A stretch of DNA of 64,000 bases. Origin: Phallus indusiatus (taxonomy: Eukaryota; Basidiomycota; Agaricomycetes; Phallales; Phallaceae). Positions within the stretch are counted from its first letter, which is position 1. Each line of letters begins with the position of its first letter. Below, piece after piece: positions 1-12,111 of the stretch. The stretch lies in contig JAQFWX010000040.1 in assembly GCA_027605045.1 (NCBI GenBank), positions 186,001 to 250,000 on the forward strand. Direction: 5' to 3'. The notes below the pieces were generated by a model. That model was given only the letters and a program-made list of their open reading frames with translations. It was not told the DNA's origin and did no database searches. The translations under genes and the position numbers were made by a program.

Positions 1-1014
1 GTCTAAGGAGAACGAGGCACCTTGGACATGGGAGGGCTGGGATAATTTTGAGAGAGACATTGGAATACGGGGAAATTTCATGGAGATCGTCGAGATGGAG
101 GTTTGGCGAGATCAACGCGATCAGCGTTCAGACCGATATCAGGGTGAACGGTTGGAGTGGAAGGGAAGAGATAATTTTAAAAAGTTCAAAAAAGTGAGAG
201 AATAATTTTTCTCCCTCTCCCTGTTTTGTGTTTATGGAATTCTCACATATCTTTAGAAATGGAACGATAGGGAGAGAGAAGAGATCGTACTAGAAGCGGT
301 TAACACCGATGAGAACTTTGAGGAACCAAGTAATGATTTCAAGAAAGCCTTGTTTTTTTGTTTACTAAAGGCACTCTTTTAGGCGTAAACTATCGTTCAC
401 GTTCCAGACCAACGAAAAGACACATTCCGTCTTTAGATGTTTTGGTCGAGTATGATCCCGATGAACACAGAGAAGAAGGCCACCCAATTTTGACGAACAA
501 AACTAAAACTACCTTTCCAAAGACACGAGTTCCTTCCCAATCGAAGGAGAAGCCGTCTTCATCAAATCGGAAGACTTCCAGGAAAATTCTTGTGGACGAC
601 TTGGAATCAGAGAATGATGACGAGGATGAGATTCGACCTTTAACTAGGAGGACCCTTCGAAAGGCATCCGCACAGCCTCCTGCTTCTTCCTCAAGAAAGA
701 CTTCCGATCCCCTTTTCATTGAAGACTCGGAAGATGAGATTGAAGCAGTCACGGTACCTAAACGTGCACTTCGTTCCATACAAAGTCAGAGTCAGAGCCA
801 GGGACACAGCCAAAGTCAAGACATTATGGATATAAACGAAACATTAAAATCCGATCCTAAAGACGTAACCCAGACACAAACACAAACACAAACACAAGTT
901 AGGGGAGCAAAAAGAAAGGCGGTGCTCGCCCCTGTTGCAGAAGATGATAATGAGGAAAATGATGGAACTTTTGGGGGATTTTCAAGAAGATTGACTTCTA
1001 AAAGAAGAAAATAA
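1..1014 (+). CDS. Nbs1-like double-strand-break repair protein, C-terminal part (5' truncated by window edge)
   Basis: Three exons fit: 2-193, 257-329 and 383-1014, separated by GT-AG introns of 63 and 53 nt with matching phases (0 and 1). Exon 1 ends in the peptide GRDNFKKFKK. The NFKKFKK core is the Mre11-binding motif known from the C-terminus of Nbs1/Xrs2 proteins. Downstream the protein is hydrophilic, with an acidic/basic tail and a cluster of SQ and TQ dipeptides (about 780-900) that would be substrates for the ATM/Tel1 kinase, which Nbs1 recruits in the nucleus. The last residues are acidic, then FGGF, then basic, compatible with the ATM-binding tail of Nbs1. The N-terminal FHA/BRCT region lies outside the window, so the assignment rests on short motifs. 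Other SQ/TQ-cluster repair proteins are possible. Confidence 0.55.
870..899 (+). repeat. coding CA-rich microsatellite
   Basis: An ACACAA-type short tandem repeat inside the last exon of the Nbs1-like gene. It encodes alternating Thr-Gln, so repeat-length changes would alter the number of TQ phosphorylation sites in steps of two residues. Confidence 0.7.
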
Positions 1015-1176
1015 ATATTTTTTTGTACTATATATAAATATCGTTGAAATTCAATTCCAGAATGAAGGTTATTTAGCAATCAGAAATAGGCGCCTTACCA
1101 CGGCGGGCGACTACCCTGAGGGTGCCCTAAGCCTCGACGACGACCAACAGCTTCCGCAATAAAAACGTTCTGAGAC

Positions 1177-2356
1177 ATGCCTTTTCAACTAGACTATCTA
1201 TCTTTCGTCCTTTCTCTGGCTTTGTCAGGTCATGGCTGGAGGAAATCCAGCCTATCAGCGTCGGGTGCAATTGGGGCGTTTTTCATCGCATACGTTCTAA
1301 TGGCTATACCTCTCCGAGTTTTCGGAATAAGCTGTATTGTTTTCTATCTTACCGGATCTAGAGCGACTAAAGTTGGAAAAAAACTGAAAGCACGTTTAGA
1401 AGTTGGTCATAAGGAGGGCGGGCAGAGAGATGTCTGGCAGGTATGGTTTCTTACTGGCTATTTGCAGAACCTTTGCTCCTGGTCGGATCCACGTTTACCG
1501 GTTACCAAACTCAGGTTTTGTCAAACACCTTTTCAGCGCTCATAGCTTCAATTTTGTGGTCAGGATTATACGTGCAAGGTTCAATATGGGCCTCTCTCGT
1601 TCCCAAGAGCCTCGGCTCAGGGTTCCCCCTCGATCTATCTAAACATTGTCCAATCGACGAACACACGGGCTATTCGAGGTTTCTTATTCTCATAAACTTG
1701 GGGTACGTTATAATGGATGGGCTATACAGCTTGCCGCTCATACACATACTCGTTCAAGTCATTTCGCGTGTTGTCTTGGCGATACACTAGCTTCGGAACT
1801 GGGCATACTCTCAAAGTCGCGACCTATCCTTATAACAACACTCAAACCCGTTCCTCCAGGTACAAATGGTGCCTTGTCTAGTGTCGGGACGTTTGTATCT
1901 TTCATGGGAGGTGCGATTATGGGACTTACAGTTGCCGCGGTTCTCGTTGTGCAGAGCATTCCATGTCGGGAACAGGCGTGGAGCCTTACATTCAATCTAG
2001 TCAAATGGGGCTTCTTTGCAGGCGGGATAGGATCTCTTGTATATTTGCTTTTCCGAATTTACGCTCCCCATAACTGATATGTTCTATTTTTCACCCCAGC
2101 TTGATTCCCTTATGGGGGCTACAATCCAGAAAACCCGGTATTCAAAAAAGTTGAACATGATTTTGCAAGATGACAGCGTTGCTCGCCCCGAGGATGAAGT
2201 AACGGTTGTCAGTGGAATAGGAATCCTGACCAATGGACAGGCAAGTTTTCATTATTAATTGAAAGAGCTGTGACTCCATTTGACGTGGGCCTTCAGATCA
2301 ATCTCATTTCATCTGCGATGACCGCAATTATCATCGGATATTTAGCAGCATTCTAG
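1177..2356 (+). CDS. DUF92/TMEM19 family multi-pass membrane protein
   Basis: Five exons give a 310-residue protein: 1177-1440, 1515-1702, 1759-2038, 2100-2240 and 2297-2356. Family signatures in order are SLALSGHGWRKSSLS near the N-terminus, FYLTGSRATKVGKKLKAR, EGGQRDVWQ, HFACCLGDTLASELGILS, the TLKPVPPGTNGALS loop and SLLDSLMGATIQKTRYS. Several hydrophobic segments lie between them. The family is DUF92, which includes animal TMEM19 and the plant phytyl-phosphate kinase VTE6; the fungal role and substrate are not established. The last intron (2241-2296) has a GC donor (gcaagt), because only splicing there restores the conserved C-terminal Asn-Leu-Ile-Ser-Ser helix. Length agrees with the family (about 300 residues). 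Start: first ATG before the conserved N-terminus. Confidence 0.9.
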
Positions 2357-3194
2357 AAATTCATAATCAATACAATAACATAATGAATTCATTATGGTTG
2401 ATGTAACTCGTCTTACAGGAATCTCATTAACCGACAATCTATGGAGTGACAGATATGTATGTAACTTAAGCTAGAAAAACTCAATTAGCGAAGTCTCCGA
2501 GTCTCAAGATCTCAACAATAAAGCACTGATCATCATATTACAGTTCAGAGATATACGGAAAAAGGGCGTTCATAAAATCTGAAATCACCGTACATCTCCG
2601 TACAATTGGATAAGTGAAGAAGCCGCACTTCCTCAAATTGAACATCTCAACGCCAGGATGGATACGAATCCAACAGAACCTCCAACCTCGTTACTTGACG
2701 AATCACTCAGCTCACGACGTATGTGCACCAAATACGTAATGCATAAATACGCCATTGAAAGAAATCCATCTTGCCATGTTGCAACGTTGATTGGCATTAG
2801 GACACACAAGGGCGAAACCGACGAAAACGGATCCTAATGACGTATGACAATGCTAAGTCATTGTGGAGTTCACGCGATTTTCAAAAGTAGCGAGAGGGCT
2901 TTGGCGCATAATTTCAAATATTTTCCGAAATGAAATGCTTCATATTCACAGAAGAATCTGATAGCATCGTTGGAATCATGCAGTTCATTTCATTTTCATA
3001 AGTTTCATTCGCTCAACTCCGTCCAATTCTATTATTATACTAATGCCATACGTCCTTGTCCCTTTCAGGTTCGGTCCCAATCGTCCAACTGGAAGATCAC
3101 ATAATGGGGACCAAACAGTTTATGTACAGCCTTCATCCAGTTATATAAAGTAGTAGAACGACTATTTTTTTTCAACTACATATCAACCAATTCA
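2357..3194. other. intergenic, no gene seen
   Basis: AT-rich spacer between the DUF92 gene and the small gene that follows. No ORF with recognisable protein features on either strand. A TATA element lies near its right end. Confidence 0.5.
3142..3149 (+). promoter_or_regulatory. TATA box of the small gene at 3195
   Basis: TATATAAA about 45 nt before the proposed ATG at 3195, followed by a T/A-rich stretch. Supports a transcript starting at about 3170. Confidence 0.45.
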
Positions 3195-3789
3195 ATGCCT
3201 AATCCTCCCTCTCGCGATAATTCGTATTATGGTGGCAATGACTCTCGGCGACCGCGCAACTACGGGGATATGCCAGGAGACTTCATCAATATATATCAAA
3301 CTTGTATTTCACTTTCGTCGATGCTAAATTGCTCTTCTCTAACTTAATCATACAGTAGAAAATAATTCCCGTCAAAGTCCAAATCCAAGTTGGTATTTGA
3401 TCAATTCACTGACATAACCACTGATGCTAACTAACGGTAAACGAAAATATCTAATAGATAGAAACTACAATGGCTCTTCAAACACCAGAGATATCACGCG
3501 TCTTATGCGTGGGACATATTTGACTGACGCTCACCTGGAAACAGGAAACATTAGTACTGGCGTGGCTTCTACAGTGCATTCCCATAATACACAATCTGCC
3601 AGTGCCAATGGCCATCTTTCTGAACCCTCATCGGGTCACATGAACACCCTCTTCTGTCCTCTCCCACGTGAAGAGTTATACAAATGCAGATATTATCGCG
3701 AGCGCGGTCATAGATGGGTGCTTATAACGATGGATCATAATAATCAACGTTTGGAAGATCATATACTTGATGATCATGACAGAATTTGA
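3195..3789 (+). CDS. small hypothetical hydrophilic protein
   Basis: Three phase-compatible exons: 3195-3303, 3356-3388 and 3458-3789, introns 52 and 69 nt, giving 157 residues. The start at 3195 is chosen because a TATA box lies just upstream and because the reading frame then passes through two good GT-AG introns; the second has CTAAC-type branch sites. The protein is rich in Asn, Ser, Arg and His with no signal peptide or membrane segment. Its C-terminal third has a Cys/Tyr/Arg patch (LYKCRYYRERGHRW) and an acidic His-Asp-rich tail. I do not recognise the family. The next gene (glycogen synthase) converges on it from the other strand, so it is an independent unit. The middle exon is only 33 nt and is the least certain part. 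Confidence 0.4.
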
Positions 3790-4706
3790 GTGCTGTAGCC
3801 TCAACTTATTGTAAATACATAATTATATATAGGCAAACGCGCCATGAGACTCGGGTTATGTTGAATTTATGCAGATGTGGCAAGCTATACATTACAAGAT
3901 CTCAGGGATTATTTCTGCTCCAGCAAACCTACCTTGGAAATCTTACATTTTATTTAACAATAATTCAAATCACAAATCAAATTAATCAGCTAGGTGCACG
4001 GCGTTGATGCATAAGCGTACTAACGGGATTGGTACCGGTACGAAAATTCAGAATAATACTGAGCGCCAAACTTTTCGATAGCTCATAACGTGATTTTTTT
4101 AAAAAAAAACTATATATCCAGAACAAGTAAGACGTAATTGGGCATACACAATGGATTGAGGTGATTGATATCATGAGATGAGAAGTCCGTTTGTACATTT
4201 AATGGAATGGGCATGGATAATGGACGAAACGCGAGGGGTGACAAAGTGACGGGAAAGAAAAGTATAGTGAAAGGGGAAAAAAGGGGGAAAAAAGGATACA
4301 AAAATTCCATACTTATGTGAGATAAAACATCTAAGAGTTCCCACGGGAAATAATAAAAAACAACGAAAAGTAAAAAAAAAAACATGTCATCGATGATCTC
4401 TGAAGCTAGCAAGAGGCTCGCCCGAGATAGAAGGGAAACCGCATGGTGTCTGATATCTGTTTCAGCTCATGATCTCGGGAAGCCAGTGGCTAGTAGGTTG
4501 TGAATAAAAATGGACAAACCTCGGTTATAGCTTTTGAATGCTGCACATCTCAACCCAAACCTGGAAAACGCGAGGCTTTTAAGTTTCGTTGTAACAAATC
4601 ACCATGCTTTTTTATGTGACCAAAACCGGTCACTTGCAAACATATATATAAAACTCACCGTTGTTTCAATCTAGTAAAAACAACTTTCCTTTCCTTTCTC
4701 TTTCTT
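3790..4706. other. intergenic between two convergent 3' ends
   Basis: Holds the 3' ends of the small gene (plus) and glycogen synthase (minus). Several A-rich and G/A homopolymer runs at 4090-4390, no coding features. Confidence 0.5.
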
Positions 4707-7580
4707 TTACCTCCCATTAGTAGCTTTTTCTTGGGCATGGGATAATGCTTCATCAGCTTTCTGCAAATCTCTTTCGCTGAGGGTTTTGGAATACCCCGTA
4801 TCACCTCGACTCGTACTTAGGAATCCAGGTGTAGACGTTCCTGAGCGAATCGATTCATTGCGAGAGCGAACTTTCATAACGAGAGGGCTGAGCGGGAGGG
4901 AGGGGCACGAAAAAAAGAGAGAATATATATGTCAGCGTCTGTAGAGAAGGATGGATGGGGAACTTCTTACAAAGGGTAACCCTCTTCTTCGTCTTCCTTA
5001 GACAACCCAGGCCATTGAATGCTGCCATTCCCACCTCGATAATCCGACGTCGCCAAACGCTGCATTTCCTCCGTCAGCGTCCCGATATCACCAGGCGTCG
5101 CTGCTCCATTCCTATACAATGGCAACGGCGAGGGAGACCCAGGCACACTAAACGCAGGACGCTCAACACCGCTACTGAAATCAAACTCGTCGTCGTCGTC
5201 AAATGCATCCGGGTACGCCCTCCGCAGTGCTAGTTGCCGGGCTTTGCTATATTCGATACCGAGGTTTTTCCAGTCAAGTAGTGGAGATAATCTTTCGACG
5301 CGGTTTCGTTGGTTAATACGTTGACGGCGGGTTTTATGACAGAAGGAGAACATGAAGTCTGTCAGCTGAAAAGGGTGGAAATGGAAGGTCAATTTATGGA
5401 TGGGATGAATGAGAAGGTAGATATACCTGGTTCACGGAATCTTCAATCGACTTCATCCGTCTGTCGACGATATAACAACCTTCATCGTCCGGCCTTTCAA
5501 TCAAGTCTTGCATAAATGAACCGAATCCGGACAAGTTGGTCGTTATAGACGGTATTCCCATCTATTCGGAACAGTTTATCAACAAACCTTCCAAGACCTA
5601 GGAATTTGTAGAAACACTCACGACAGTACATTCCGCAGGAGTATAACCCCAAGGCTCGTAATAACTCGGAAACACACCTAGATGACAACCTCTAACGAAC
5701 TCTTCATAATCCAATCCCAAAATAGGATTATTGGCATTCAAAAAGTCGGGATGGAAGACAATTTTAACGCGGTCGTTTCGATGATTGAACAATTTGACGC
5801 GACGGATTTGGTTCAATATAGGGTCGGCAGCGTCGTCGGCCATGTTGTGGGTTACTACGGGGGGTAGTGAGTGTCTTTTTAATGCAAAAATGCGTCTTTT
5901 CAATAGGATCTTGTCTTCATCGGAAAGGAGGTCTTCCATTGAGATTTGAGGTATGTCTCCAGATTCGTCACTATTTTAATTAACCGTCAATACGTTTTTC
6001 TTGCCCAGACGGGTTGATTGGTGATAAACTTACCCAGAGTACCGAGCCGCCCGCTCAAACATCCTCTGTCCAATCCTATTCTGAATTTCGGTTACGGTAT
6101 CGTGCAATTGCTTTGTGACAGCTTGACCTTTCAAGGCCTCAATCGTATACGAAAATGTAGAAGCCGGCATGATAATGAAGGCAACAACCGTGACGTTTGA
6201 ACCACTCTTTTGCAACCGGAAATTAAGACGAGCCAGTGATTCGACAAACATGTCCACGCCTTTATTACGGTATTCATATCTACCGGCCGTAAACATGTAC
6301 AGCGTGTTATCCAAATCAAAATCGTAATGACCGTAGAAATGTCCGCGCACGAAATCGTTGATTTTGGCTTTGGAGGTGGCATGGAGGTTTTGGAATTCGT
6401 GGATGGCTTGGAATTTGATGACGTTTAGGCCGTTGGGGAGTACGCCGTCTGGTTTGCGTTTGAGTAGGTGCTCGGATTCGTAGGCTGTGATGTGCGATAC
6501 TGTTGTAAACACATCAGCACAATGTGCTGCACTCCGCTCGATGCAGTAACTGAATGATATAGCAACCCGGTTGAGCTGGGAAAGGTACGCATGGCAACTT
6601 TTTTTCTAGTCAACTCACCGATGATAGATTCCACGTTTACCAGCCTCATGATCGACGTCAAAGTATTGTAGGTTGTTATAAAAGTCAACAGACCCGGCGC
6701 ACAGGTATCGGCCTAATAGGGTTGCGTGGGTAGTGAATATGGTTGTTACATCAACGTGGCGCTTGCGGAGTAAAGGGATCGCAAGGCCGGCTTGCCATTC
6801 GTGGAAATGCGCCACAACAGCTTGTGTCAATCGTTTACTGACAAACTGAATAACCCCAAGCGAAGAATGCGCATCGCCACATCAGAGGTCGAATGTTGAT
6901 AATGCATGGGAAAAAAGGAGGGCCAATATAAAAGGAGAATGCAAAAACGTCATAGTTAGCCGATTTGGTCCAGGATGATAGGAGGGATCCACTTTTCATG
7001 AAAGAACGCACCTCGCCTAAGAACCACGCTACGAGATATCCAAATATGACTGTTTCGTTCGTTTCCGTATCACCAGGTGGAGTTGGTATGCCAGCCAAGT
7101 TCCACAAATCGCCTTTCCACTCGTCGAGACGATGGTACACGCTTCCGACGTCGAAAAGTAGAACTTTTGGTGCACCCTCAATTAGCCACCGTCCGTAGAG
7201 ATATTTTACGCCACGGTCACGCATTTCGCTGAGGACTGATACAATATCGGGGTCTGTTGGTTCCTGGGGTTCGACTTCAAGTGGGGCTGTTTTGTAAGAC
7301 AGTGGTCCAATGAGAGTGTATCTGTCGCCATATTCGGATACGGTTACGGGGACTTTTGTTTTGATGACAGTGTATATTCCACCAACTAAGAATTTTAATG
7401 AGTAAGAACAAAGAAAGCACAAGTTTCTCAGCGTGAAAAAAAAATTTCGAAAAAAAAACGCTCGCTGATGGTGCAGACGTTTCGGAGTTACGAACCTTTA
7501 TTTGCGACCTCCCAAGCACATTCGAATAGTAGAGGTTGCTTGACATCACGTTTGGGGAGATCATCTTCAATGTGGGCCAT
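4707..7580 (-). CDS. gsy1: glycogen synthase (GT3 family)
   Basis: Transfers glucose from UDP-glucose to the non-reducing end of glycogen in the cytosol. Eight exons, minus strand: 7580-7496, 7385-7012, 6845-6619, 6549-6034, 5970-5622, 5561-5427, 5365-4971 and 4887-4707, all phase-consistent, giving 753 residues, close to the usual 700-740. Hallmarks are the N-terminal UDP-glucose-binding loop [11 protein letters not shown], the block [26 protein letters not shown], the lattice [12 protein letters not shown] and the catalytic E-X7-E motif [11 protein letters not shown]. The last exon (4887-4707) is short: it joins exon 7 in phase 2 and completes the family's GYPFPLV segment plus a Ser/Arg-rich tail where regulatory phosphorylation usually falls. 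Without it the frame would end at 4967. The C-terminal LTEEMQRL region before it is also typical. Confidence 0.95.
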
Positions 7581-8551
7581 TTGCAGGAGAATAGATGGGA
7601 TGTGGAGAGGTGAAAGAGCAGAAGAAGAAAAGGGTGGAGTGGTTAGCTTATGACGCAGAGACTCTTAGCGGCTAGTTTTTCCTAACACCGGCTATAGCCG
7701 ATATCTCGGCTCTGTCCGCCACTTGTTCCGTACTAACTGGCACCTGCTCAATATCAATATCTGCCTCTGTTTCTCCGTCCGGGCGAAGGCTTTGATTTTC
7801 CATTCTGCAGTGCCTGTGAGATGAGAAGAGTAGACGAAGAAATAAATAGACGTTGCTGTACTAACCGAAATCTATACAATATGTACTTCAGTCCGCTTAG
7901 CTGTCAAAGAGCCAATGAAAAGAGCTGATCAGCTCAAAGTTCTCTTTTAAGAAAGTTGACCAAATATTTGAGAGATGCAAAACAAGATGAGATTAGATTT
8001 CATATATCTCATTTTGACCAATTTAGCATAACCCCGTAAACCATTCAAAAGGCGAATAGCAAAGCTTTTTTTCTTTCAGGGTAGAGCTTCGCTTTAAGTT
8101 AAGACGGTTTTTCAAGACAGAAAGCTTGTCTTGGCTATCGAGAAATTTTGACCAAGACCATATATACAGTCATATTTATTTAATTGCTACATGGTGATTT
8201 AATATTTATCCGTCCGAAGAAATACCGTCTAGCGAACGGCAATTCATCAAAATGTTATCTGATAATGCGACTTATAATTTTTTTTTCGTGGTTTAGAAAG
8301 CTTCTAAAGCCGGCATTATACGAGATATATTTCCAGAAGTAGCAATCAACACCGGCGTTGAGCAGTCTGGCAATGGTCCATGGTCGACACGCAAATGTCC
8401 GAAGCTCAGCGCTCAAGCGCTCAAGTATGACAGCACTGTGTCACATCCGGCAACATCCGACATCCCAGTCCGTCCGACCACTGCTAAAGTAGTCCTCTAC
8501 TAATCAAAGGCCTACTCAAACTCGAGTGGCGGACAACTAGACAACTTACTC
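7581..8551. other. divergent promoter region of glycogen synthase and the NAT9-like gene
   Basis: Separates the 5' ends of glycogen synthase (minus) and the acetyltransferase (plus). A short minus-strand ORF lies at 7672-7803 (listed separately). The rest (7880-8500) is AT-rich, with a repeated AGCGCTCAAG-type sequence at about 8405-8425. Confidence 0.5.
7672..7803 (-). CDS. short ORF upstream of glycogen synthase (uORF or tiny gene)
   Basis: A 43-codon minus-strand ORF starting with ATG at 7803 and ending 91 nt before the glycogen synthase ATG. The peptide is acidic (LRPDGETEADIDIEQVPVS) and looks more protein-like than random sequence. A GT-AG intron candidate sits just upstream in its leader (about 7816-7866). 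If the glycogen synthase transcript starts above 7803, this would be an upstream ORF able to tune its translation; otherwise it may be a separate mini-gene. No family recognised. Confidence 0.25.
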   Translation of the reverse strand: MENQSLRPDGETEADIDIEQVPVSTEQVADRAEISAIAGVRKN

Positions 8552-9514
8552 ATGCTTGTAAATTCCAAAACCGCCATCATCGGCTCTAAAGTAGTTTTGG
8601 TCCCATATAGGTGCGTGAGATCGAAACCATCGAAAACTCTTCTCCCACCACGACTTCCCTGAAACGTTCTTCCTTCACGGTAGCGATATTTAGGCACGAA
8701 CATGTTGAAGCGAGTTTCACGCATCATATGGAATTCCATTTATTGATCCTAATGAAATAGAGATATCACGAATGGATGCTTTCTCCCGAACTGCGGGAAC
8801 TGACAGCTTCGGAACCTTTGACCCTTGAAGAAGAATACGCAATGCAAAGTTGGTTTCTGTCTCTTTTAAATCTATAAAATTCTCACAATTGTTGAAGAGA
8901 GTTGGAAAATCGACGAAGATAGTGAGATATTGTTCTTCGGTCTTAATTGTCTCTTCTGAGCCCAATTTCCAGAATTGACCTTTATCATCTTGGCTCGCTT
9001 ACCGTGTTCGCACGGAGACTCGGATCCAATTCCTACCAACTATGAGATCAAAACCTATCCAATGGTTGGGGATGTGAATCTGTTTTTCAAGGGAACAAAG
9101 CCTCGTCTATCGGCGGACGAACACCTTGATGTTGTACGCGATAGTGACCCAGAATTCGAAGTAGAGGCGGAAGTGATGCTTGCAGGTTCGATTTTTCCTC
9201 TTTTGGACAATCTAGGTGATTTTGATCCCAGCGAACGGATAGAACCTTATTACAGACGCAAAGGCCTGGCTTTGGAAGCACTGTCTCTTCTTTTTGGTTA
9301 CGCGACATCTCCATTTGGACCTGAACCATTGCGTTTATCCCCCAAGAATTTCGTCGCGCGCATCGGAGAGTCCAACCTCGCCTCAATTCATCTCTTCGAA
9401 AAACTCGGTTTCGTCATTTCAAAAAGAGTGGAAGTATTCCAAGAGGTTGAAATGCGTCTTCAAACAAACCACGTCCCGAAATGGATTGAAGGGAAAGTGA
9501 TTGAATTCGAGTAA
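8552..9514 (+). CDS. NAT9-type GNAT N-acetyltransferase
   Basis: Six small exons give 223 residues: 8552-8610, 8694-8709, 8761-8848, 8898-8921, 8973-9185 and 9243-9514. The joined protein shows the NAT9 pattern: IIGSKVVLVPYR, RYHEWMLSPELRELTASEPL, TLEEEYAMQ, DEDKLTFIILAR, MVGDVNLFF, the acetyl-CoA loop EPYYRRKGLALEAL and a VFQEVEMRL end. Exon 2 is 16 nt and its donor reads gcgagt (GC-AG intron). A GT donor three codons earlier is possible but would drop the Val of the family's EHV motif. The intron at 9186-9242 is a multiple of three with no stop, so it is easily mistaken for coding. NAT9 enzymes use acetyl-CoA; the substrate in fungi is unknown. Divergent from glycogen synthase. Confidence 0.88.
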
Positions 9515-9633
9515 AAAAGAAGTCACAAAAATTATACACACTGAGGAGCCTGATCATTAACCAGACGTAATCTACCTAAGCCATGCTTCGTTTCCTGTAT
9601 GTCTCGCAGATCTTTTTTGTCACTTTTGGATGA

Positions 9634-11240
9634 TCAAAAAAAATCTCCCCAACTCAGGTTTTCGTCCCCGCGCCGCTCTGACAAGGGCAGAATCTCGTAA
9701 TCCATAGTTTTTCGAAGATGATTCGGCAATAATTGAGCACATCGTCGTTCGTTTCCCACTTTAACATGGATTTGCGAAAGAGAGGTGAATTCGTACAATT
9801 TGGAGAGCAGTGTTGTGCCTCGCTGATCCAACAGACCGACATTATCTAAAAGCCCCAAGAGCGTTGTGAGCTTTGTCAGTGGTAATAGTCGTTGAAGGAT
9901 ATCTGGGACCTACCAGGAACGATCAGTTTTTCAAGCACACAAAAGTTAGAATTCTCGTGCTCGTGCTTACGGATTTAGAAAGACGAAACCCCACTGGCAA
10001 ACACAATTTCTTTACATTTGGAGCGGCTTCCACGAAATTGTCAATAAGCTTAGGATCGCCATCGCAACGCAAATTACACGTCTTCAAAGAAACCAGAGCG
10101 TTCGCTTTCAAATTGAAAGTTTCATGTGATACGAATATAGTCAGGTGAGTGAGGTTTTTGGAAACGGATGTCGATAGTATGGATCCAATGGGAAACGTCT
10201 TGTAGTAGTCGTTCCGGAATGACGTCAGGCGTGGAAGAAAATCTCGCCCTTCATGCATGCATTCCGGGACGAGGGTACCGAATAAATTAAGTGACTCTAG
10301 ATGACTGTGACGACTGAAGAAGGTTCGAAGGTTCGTAGCGTATGTGCTGTCGTCTTCGCTGTCTTCTCTGAGGTCGGAAGCATGGAGAGTCAACGCCTTT
10401 AGCTTCGGCCATTGACCTATCGTCAAAAGCTGTGGAAGAGACAGTGTCGGACAGATGAGCTTGAAATGAGTCAAGTTGGGCATATCCGACAGAATCTGCA
10501 TCATGCTTGTCGGATCGACTTTGACAAATATTTGAAGATAAATCGACAGTTTTGAGATTGAATGCAAGTGTGGGGATATAATCTAAAAATAAAAAAGCAA
10601 ATGTTCTCAGTATACACAAACATATTTGAGTCGGACAGCGCCGTGGCATATTTAAATTAGGTACCTGCAATTGAAACGCGTTCTCACTGGGTTCTTGGTA
10701 CTGCGGCCGGCCCACCTCGATTTCCAGCTCTTCCAGCGCACAATTGGCACGAGCCAAGGCATGTGCCACGCTCGTAGCAATATCCTCATTGGACAGCGCA
10801 CATCTCAGGGTTTTGAGGTTCGACATTCTTGAAAGCGCCTCGCAGAACTTCTGCTGTGACAATAACAACAATCTCTTCGAAGAACTTGGAGAAGAAGGAG
10901 AAGAAGGTCCAGGATCCGGAGAATGAGCGTCAGGTTTCGTGGTCTGCTGACCGTACGAGGAGTCCTGAGAGTCAGACTCGAGCTGCGCCGGGCGAGGAAT
11001 GTAATGTTTCTCTGGATTGTCAACCGCCAACATCCTCACCGCACGACACCGAGACCGCGATTCCAATAAATGATTCCACACGCGATGTTCATCAACTTCG
11101 CACCAGATCTGGCGATACTCTATATGGTGCGGGACGATCATGGCTGCGAATAGCCGACTTGTCAAACTGAGTGCCAACAAGTCCTTTGGGTGGTCGATCT
11201 GGTCGATTATTTGCAGAAATAGCTCTGGTGGGAAATGCAT
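9634..11240 (-). CDS. F-box protein with leucine-rich C-terminus
   Basis: Three exons (11240-10665, 10582-9971, 9909-9634) with phase-0 introns of 82 and 61 nt give 487 residues. The N-terminus MHFPPELFLQIIDQIDHPKD is an F-box-like motif (LP..EL...I), followed by the LALSLTSRLF and HIEYR signatures shared with the two F-box genes at 36.5 and 43.2 kb. A low-complexity Ser/Pro linker lies at about residues 120-150, and the second exon has irregular leucine-rich repeats (LTHFKL, LKALTL, LESLNLF). Such proteins normally bridge Skp1-cullin ubiquitin ligases to targets. Start: the ATG at 11240, just after a TATA-like element, rather than upstream in-frame codons. Target unknown. Confidence 0.8.
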
Positions 11241-11330
11241 GGTTGGGTGCAAATTGGTGGGAACAACCCCTATACTAGGGTGCGGGAGAGAGTGTGAGGA
11301 GGTTGAGACGACTTGGGCTCCTACATCTCC

Positions 11331-11340
11331 TTTATATAAA
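11331..11340 (-). promoter_or_regulatory. TATA box of the F-box gene
   Basis: TTTATATAAA about 95 nt upstream of the minus-strand ATG at 11240. The sequence is a near palindrome, so strand is inferred from the gene. Confidence 0.4.
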
Positions 11341-12111
11341 GTTTTTTTTTTAGGAAGAGCTGTCAGTGCAACCAAGGCGAGATTACACCGCAGGTTCGGA
11401 GCGTTCTCCGTCTGAACTATATCATGAAGGGTACGACCTTAACTTGGCGGTAATCTGTGGATTCCACGTTTTGGAAGAAACGAAAGAAAGAAGAAGGACA
11501 GGGTGACGATGAGGACGTTTATAGTAGTACATACAATTCGATTGCATACCTCGCCGCGGATCTCACACGTTTCATGCGGGCATATGACTTTTGATAGGGA
11601 TATAACCAATAAGAAGGGATTGGCTGACGGGCGCCAGGGCAATAAATGTGAGTTCGCCTGGTAGTTGATAGAAGAGAGGATATTGGAGAGCTAAGAATAT
11701 GTTAAAAATTGTGTTTTTCTTTTGGTCGTCTGGTGTTGCGCATTGTCGTCCACGTAGAAGGTCAAAGCTGAGAGATCTGAAGTGCCAAGATACGCTTGGA
11801 GCACTAGTGCACGCCACAATTCGTGATGACCAAACACACGTCTACAACGCATGCGTAAACACGGGATACATAAAACCAATACACGCACATCCACGAAGGA
11901 AAAATAATAATCATTTTCAGAAGCACTTCCGAGAATTCGGAAGTTGTGAAGTAAACAAAACATATATGTTGGATTAAGTAAATTGGAGTTATATAAATTT
12001 GTTCATCTGACCAGGAATAAATTCCAGATGAATGAAATCGAATACCAACTAGTAGTGGAAGCCCAAGGACCCTGATTTGACCTCGTAGGTTCGACAATTT
12101 CCTAAGGGATT
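11341..12111. other. intergenic, no gene seen
   Basis: Upstream of the F-box gene and downstream of ornithine carbamoyltransferase. Several short ORFs on both strands but none with introns in phase or family motifs. Confidence 0.45.

Noticed and set aside
8512..8965. Minus-strand ORFs over the NAT9-like gene
   Set aside because: Shadows of the plus-strand exons; the plus-strand protein matches the family across all six exons.
9186..9242. In-frame coding extension in the NAT9-like gene
   Set aside because: The 57-nt stretch interrupts the conserved EVMLAEPYYRRKG block and has GT-AG ends, so it is an intron although it lacks stops.
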